Assembly (NCBI GenBank): GCA_947479995.1
Contig: CANKBT010000078.1
Location: forward strand, 1-11,161
Reading direction: 5' to 3'
Source: Frankiaceae bacterium
GTDB lineage: Bacteria > Actinomycetota > Actinomycetes > Mycobacteriales > SCTD01
DNA length: 11,161 nt
Shown here: positions 6,833-11,161 of the stretch, one piece after another
How the letters are laid out: each line of letters begins with the position of its first letter
Numbering within the stretch: position 1 is the first letter of the stretch
Notes under the pieces: model-generated
What the model saw: only the letters and a program-made list of their open reading frames with translations
The model's database searches: none
What the model was told of the DNA's origin: nothing
Translations under genes and position numbers: made by a program

Positions 6833-6836
<4 letters not shown>
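6183..6836 (-). CDS. grpE: GrpE, nucleotide exchange factor of DnaK
   Basis: GrpE (217 residues) dimerises and releases ADP from DnaK. Residues 1-53 are an acidic and Pro/Ala-rich disordered head including VVVRDKRRLDPQTGE. The long dimer helix covers about 54-100, with YANYRRRVERDR at 71-82. The head beta domain carries FDPNVHEAV at 143-151 and FRLGPRVLRPAQVSVAE at 173-189. A tail of about 28 residues follows and contains a 9-residue tandem duplication (AEGTREAPA / AEGTGEAPG). GTG is chosen as start because GTGA overlaps the dnaK stop by 4 nt and GGAGGAGG lies 10 bases upstream. The stop overlaps the dnaJ start by one base. The open frame continues far upstream inside dnaK, but that part is an Arg-rich shadow. 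Confidence 0.95.
6224..6277 (-). repeat. 27-bp in-frame tandem duplication in the grpE tail
   Basis: 6224-6250 and 6251-6277 are adjacent copies that differ at two of 27 positions. They encode two copies of a nine-residue unit in the disordered C-terminal tail, beyond the conserved GrpE fold. It is most simply a replication-slippage duplication with little functional weight. Confidence 0.85.
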
Positions 6837-8668
<1,832 letters not shown>

Positions 8669-8694
8669 AGGAGGGGTCCTTCCAGGAGAACGGG

Positions 8695-8715
8695 GTTGAG
8701 CGGGTGCCGCTCATG
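8695..8715. promoter_or_regulatory. HAIR-like operator 1 (HspR binding site) upstream of dnaK
   Basis: GTTGAGC (8695-8701), seven bases, then GCTCATG (8709-8715). The HAIR consensus is CTTGAGT-N7-ACTCAAG. The N7 spacing is exact and the half-sites match the TTGAG/CTCAA core at nine of ten positions. It lies 27-47 bases upstream of the dnaK start, in or beside the promoter: a possible minus-strand -10 (TAGCAT, 8718 down to 8713) overlaps its edge. HspR bound here would block transcription of its own operon. Confidence 0.7.
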
Positions 8716-8746
8716 CTAGTGCCACCGGGTGCAACGCACCGACCGG

Positions 8747-8767
8747 CCTGAGCCTTCCCCGCTCAAC
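8747..8767. promoter_or_regulatory. HAIR-like operator 2 (HspR binding site) upstream of dnaK
   Basis: CCTGAGC (8747-8753), seven bases, then GCTCAAC (8761-8767), again with the exact N7 spacing of the HAIR element. The palindromic core is TGAGC-N7-GCTCA. Its centre lies 52 bases upstream of operator 1's centre, that is, about five helical turns, so both sites face the same side of the DNA. Several HAIR copies in front of dnaK are known from Streptomyces and mycobacteria. Confidence 0.65.
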
Positions 8768-8773
8768 CCTCCT

Positions 8774-8798
8774 GCGCCGGCCGTCGTCAGGCCGACGC
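8774..8798 (-). terminator. Possible terminator of the PKD-repeat gene
   Basis: The minus strand can form a 9-bp stem (8790-8798 with 8774-8782, eight Watson-Crick pairs and one G-U) with a 7-nt loop, 11 bases beyond the PKD gene stop. No U-tract follows. It would separate the PKD gene from the dnaK operon, next to HAIR-like operator 2. Confidence 0.5.
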
Positions 8799-8809
8799 AG
8801 CCCCCTGCC

Positions 8810-11161
8810 TCAGCGCAGCGCCCGGACCGCCGCCTCCGCCGCGCGCAGCGCGCCCGGCAGGTCACCCGCGGCCAGCAGCGCGTCGCTGCGCAGCAGCCCG
8901 GCCCGCGCCCCCGCCAGCGCGCCGGCCGAGGCGCTGGCGGCGTCGACCGCGGTCTGCGCCACCGCCCGCGCCACCAGCGACGCGTCCTCCAGCGCCCCCT
9001 GCAGCTCCGGGAAGCGCGTGGCGATGCGGGAGACCTCCCTCGGCTGGGTGGCCGTCACCAGGTCGGCCAGCGCCGCGGCCCGGTCGCCACGGTCGAGGTC
9101 GGCGACCGCGCCGCCCGGCCCGGCGACGAGCCGGCGGGCCCGGTCGAGCGCGTCGCGCTCGGCCTTCTGCAGGCCCGGCCGGGCGCGCGACTGCGCCAGG
9201 GCGGCGTCGATGCGCCGCAGCACGTCCTGCGGCGCGACGACCGGCACGGCGAGCTCGCCGACGGCGGTCAGGCCGTCGTCGTCGCGCAGCTCGACCTGCG
9301 CCGTCCGCGTGCCGGGCGCGGCGTAGGCGTGGACCGCCCGCCGCTCGCCGGTGGCGTCGTCGACCGCCGTCGAGGTGCCGTCGCCCCAGCGCACGACCGC
9401 GGACAGGGCGTCGCGCGCCGAGGGGTCGCTGCCCACGAGGCCCAGCGCCACGGCGCCGCCCGCCGCGGCGGGGCGGTCGGCGGTGACCGGCCGCCCGAGG
9501 GCGTCGACCAGCCCGGCCAGGCGCAGTTGCGGGGCGAGGTCGCGCACGACGGTGCTCGCGGTCGCGGCGCTCGCGGCGAGGCCGTCCTCGTCGACGGCCG
9601 TGACCGTCACCCGGAGGGCGTCCTGGGGCGTCGCCGACGGGTCGTCGTCGGGGAAGGCGTGCCCGACCTCGAGCACGCGCTGCCCGGGGCCGTACGGCAC
9701 GCGGGTGTCGGGCGTCCCGTCGCCCCAGGCGACGGTGACCGCGCCGCCGTCGGCCCCGGGGTCGACGACGTCGACGCGCAGCACCGTGGCCCTCGCCTCG
9801 TCGACCGCCTCCGGCAGCGTCGCCGTCAGCGCCGGCGCGACCCGCTGCACGACGGCCGTCAGCGCGCTCGACGCGCCGACCAGGCCGTCGTCGGAGCCCG
9901 GGCGCAGCGCCACGGCGTAGGTGCCGTCGTCGGCGTAGGCGTGGGTCGCGTCGACCCGCAGGTCCTCGCCGTAGGCCACCTCCTCGACGGTGCCGTCGCC
10001 CCAGTCGACGGTGACCGCGCCGGCGTCGCCGAGGCCGTCGGCGACCAGGCCCGACAGCTGCACCGGCTCACCTTCGCGCGCCTCGCCGAGCACGAGGCCC
10101 GCGGCGCTCGGGGCGTCCTCGCCGAGGTAGAGGTAGGCCTGCTCCGGCCGGCCGCTCAGCAGCCCGTCGGACGACACGGCCGTGACGGACACGACGTAGA
10201 CGCCGTCGCCCGGGTAGCGGTGCGTCAGCCGGAGCTCGTTCTCGCCGCGCAGGCCGCGGCGGACGTCCAGCGGCGAGCCGTCGCCGTAGTCGACGACCAC
10301 GTCGAAGAGGTCCTCGGCGTCGCCGTCGGACACGCGGGTGAGGAACTCGACCGGCACCGCCTCGGGCTGGGTGCCCTGCGGCAGGCGCAGCGTCTGCACG
10401 CCCGGTGACTGCTCCTGCACCACCACGTCCGGGAGCACGCGCTCGCTGAGCACGACGCCGCCGACCCGGTAGGACACCGTCACGTCGTAGGTGCCGCCGC
10501 GCAGCTGGCGGCTGGCCTGCAGCGGCTGCGGCGTGCCGTCCACGTCCTGGACGCTCTGCGCGCCGTCGCCCCAGTCGACGACGACCTGCCCGGGCGCGCC
10601 GCCCTGGAACGCGATGCCGAGGGCGCTGACGGAGTCCTCGCGCAGGCCGACGTCGCCGCGGAAGAAGTCGACCTCGCCGAGCCCCGCCGGGGCCACGGGG
10701 ACGTCGACCACGAGCCGGCGCTCGGTGACAGGGCGCAGGTCGAGCGGGCCGGCCGGCGTCACGCCGTCGACCGCGCGCAGCGCGACGGCGTAGCGACCCG
10801 GCAGGGCGTAGCGGTGGGCGAGCGCGAGCGCACCGCTGCCGGCCGGGCGCACCGAGGCCTCGGGCGCCGACCCGTCGCCCCAGTCGACCGTGAGGTGCAC
10901 GGGGCCGCCGTTCGGGTCGGCCAGGCTCCCGCTCACCCAGGTCTCCTGCAGGGCGGGCGCGGGCTGCACCGAGGCGGTGAGCGCCGGCGGGCGGTCGACG
11001 ACCGTCCCGCGCAGCGAGGCCGGGGCGACGCGCGGGTCGCGCGCGCCGTCGCCGTTCAGCACGCGGGCGGTGACGAGGTCGGTGGGCAGGAGCTCGCCGG
11101 TGGCCGTGCGCAGGACGCGCGACGACGACCAGGCGCGCACGACCGGTCCGGGCGGCAGGGC
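8810..11161 (-). CDS. Large protein with six PKD repeats and helical C-terminus (5' partial)
   Basis: The frame is open from the window edge to TGA at 8810-8812, giving 783 residues. The GTG at 11140 lacks a ribosome binding site and falls inside a repeat-like region, so the true start lies outside. Six PKD domains of about 92-113 residues are marked by their [WY]GDG motifs at 10871-10882, 10562-10573, 10277-10288 (YGDG), 9992-10003, 9716-9727 and 9377-9388. Most are followed by an AHxY/RY-xxxGxY turn and end with a D-rich turn such as VDEDGL or LRDDDGL. PKD domains are Ig-like beta sandwiches of surface or secreted proteins, acting in binding or as spacers. The last about 143 residues (8813-9240) are predicted alpha-helical and Ala/Arg-rich, similar in style to helical ends of other PKD surface proteins. 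No LPXTG motif or terminal membrane helix is seen, so anchoring or a catalytic part, if any, must be upstream. Function is unknown. Confidence 0.9.
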   Translation of the reverse strand, partial: ALPPGPVVRAWSSSRVLRTATGELLPTDLVTARVLNGDGARDPRVAPASLRGTVVDRPPALTASVQPAPALQETWVSGSLADPNGGPVHLTVDWGDGSAPEASVRPAGSGALALAHRYALPGRYAVALRAVDGVTPAGPLDLRPVTERRLVVDVPVAPAGLGEVDFFRGDVGLREDSVSALGIAFQGGAPGQVVVDWGDGAQSVQDVDGTPQPLQASRQLRGGTYDVTVSYRVGGVVLSERVLPDVVVQEQSPGVQTLRLPQGTQPEAVPVEFLTRVSDGDAEDLFDVVVDYGDGSPLDVRRGLRGENELRLTHRYPGDGVYVVSVTAVSSDGLLSGRPEQAYLYLGEDAPSAAGLVLGEAREGEPVQLSGLVADGLGDAGAVTVDWGDGTVEEVAYGEDLRVDATHAYADDGTYAVALRPGSDDGLVGASSALTAVVQRVAPALTATLPEAVDEARATVLRVDVVDPGADGGAVTVAWGDGTPDTRVPYGPGQRVLEVGHAFPDDDPSATPQDALRVTVTAVDEDGLAASAATASTVVRDLAPQLRLAGLVDALGRPVTADRPAAAGGAVALGLVGSDPSARDALSAVVRWGDGTSTAVDDATGERRAVHAYAAPGTRTAQVELRDDDGLTAVGELAVPVVAPQDVLRRIDAALAQSRARPGLQKAERDALDRARRLVAGPGGAVADLDRGDRAAALADLVTATQPREVSRIATRFPELQGALEDASLVARAVAQTAVDAASASAGALAGARAGLLRSDALLAAGDLPGALRAAEAAVRALR

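Larger units (their letters stand above)
8669..8809. other. dnaK control region between the PKD gene and dnaK
   Basis: This 141-base gap holds, in the direction of transcription (minus strand), a possible terminator of the PKD gene, HAIR-like operator 2, HAIR-like operator 1, and the dnaK leader with its ribosome binding site. A -10-like TAGCAT (8718 down to 8713) is seen, but no good -35 box lies 16-18 bases upstream of it, so the transcription start is not resolved. No coding sequence is apparent. Confidence 0.6.

Noticed and set aside
8669..8680. A small hairpin (AGGA with TCCT) that could hide the dnaK ribosome binding site, as an RNA thermometer
   Set aside because: The stem has only four pairs and cannot be extended, too weak for a thermosensor, and the HAIR-like sites already explain heat control.
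8729..10408. A 559-codon plus-strand frame antisense to the PKD gene
   Set aside because: The PKD frame has clear repeated motifs, while this one is an Arg/Gly/Val shadow without family features.

Overview
The window looks like chromosomal DNA of a very GC-rich actinobacterium. The main reasons are the heat-shock gene order dnaK-grpE-dnaJ-hspR, with a MerR-type HspR repressor as the last gene, and inverted repeats of HAIR type (the HspR site) upstream of dnaK. Codon third positions are almost always G or C, and six of the seven genes whose start is visible begin with GTG. The exact genus cannot be read from the sequence. No rRNA, tRNA, CRISPR array, insertion sequence or integrase was found.

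Layout. (1) 1-309, plus strand: the C-terminal end of a probably extracytoplasmic protein, followed by a perfect 15-bp hairpin (315-350) that can serve as terminator for it and for the gene converging from the right. (2) 382-3471, minus strand: a two-gene operon for a molybdenum hydroxylase of isoquinoline 1-oxidoreductase (IorAB) type. The large molybdopterin subunit has a Tat signal peptide. The small [2Fe-2S] subunit has no signal and an unusual Ala/Gly/Val-rich tail. (3) 3472-3683: a divergent intergenic region. (4) 3684-4667, plus strand: a thioredoxin-reductase-like flavoprotein with a CPYC redox motif. It converges on the heat-shock operon with only 12 nt between the stop codons. (5) 4680-8668, minus strand: the DnaK chaperone operon, tightly packed, with 4-nt and 1-nt gene overlaps and then a 13-nt gap. 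(6) 8669-8809: the dnaK control region with two HAIR-like sites. (7) 8810-11161, minus strand: the C-terminal 783 residues of a large protein with six PKD repeats and an alpha-helical end. Its N-terminus lies outside the window.

How the parts work together. DnaK, DnaJ and GrpE form the Hsp70 folding machine. HspR represses the operon through HAIR sites, and in characterised actinobacteria DnaK acts as its co-repressor, so the window carries a complete feedback loop. The IorAB-like pair is a separate functional unit. Its large subunit is probably exported folded by Tat, carrying the iron-sulfur subunit with it. No FAD subunit or cytochrome partner is visible nearby, so its electron acceptor and substrate are unknown. 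Nothing here is clearly a new multi-gene system. The most unusual details are the IorA-like tail, the degenerate nucleotide-binding motif of the flavoprotein, the duplicated dnaJ-hspR junction and the PKD protein placed directly upstream of dnaK.
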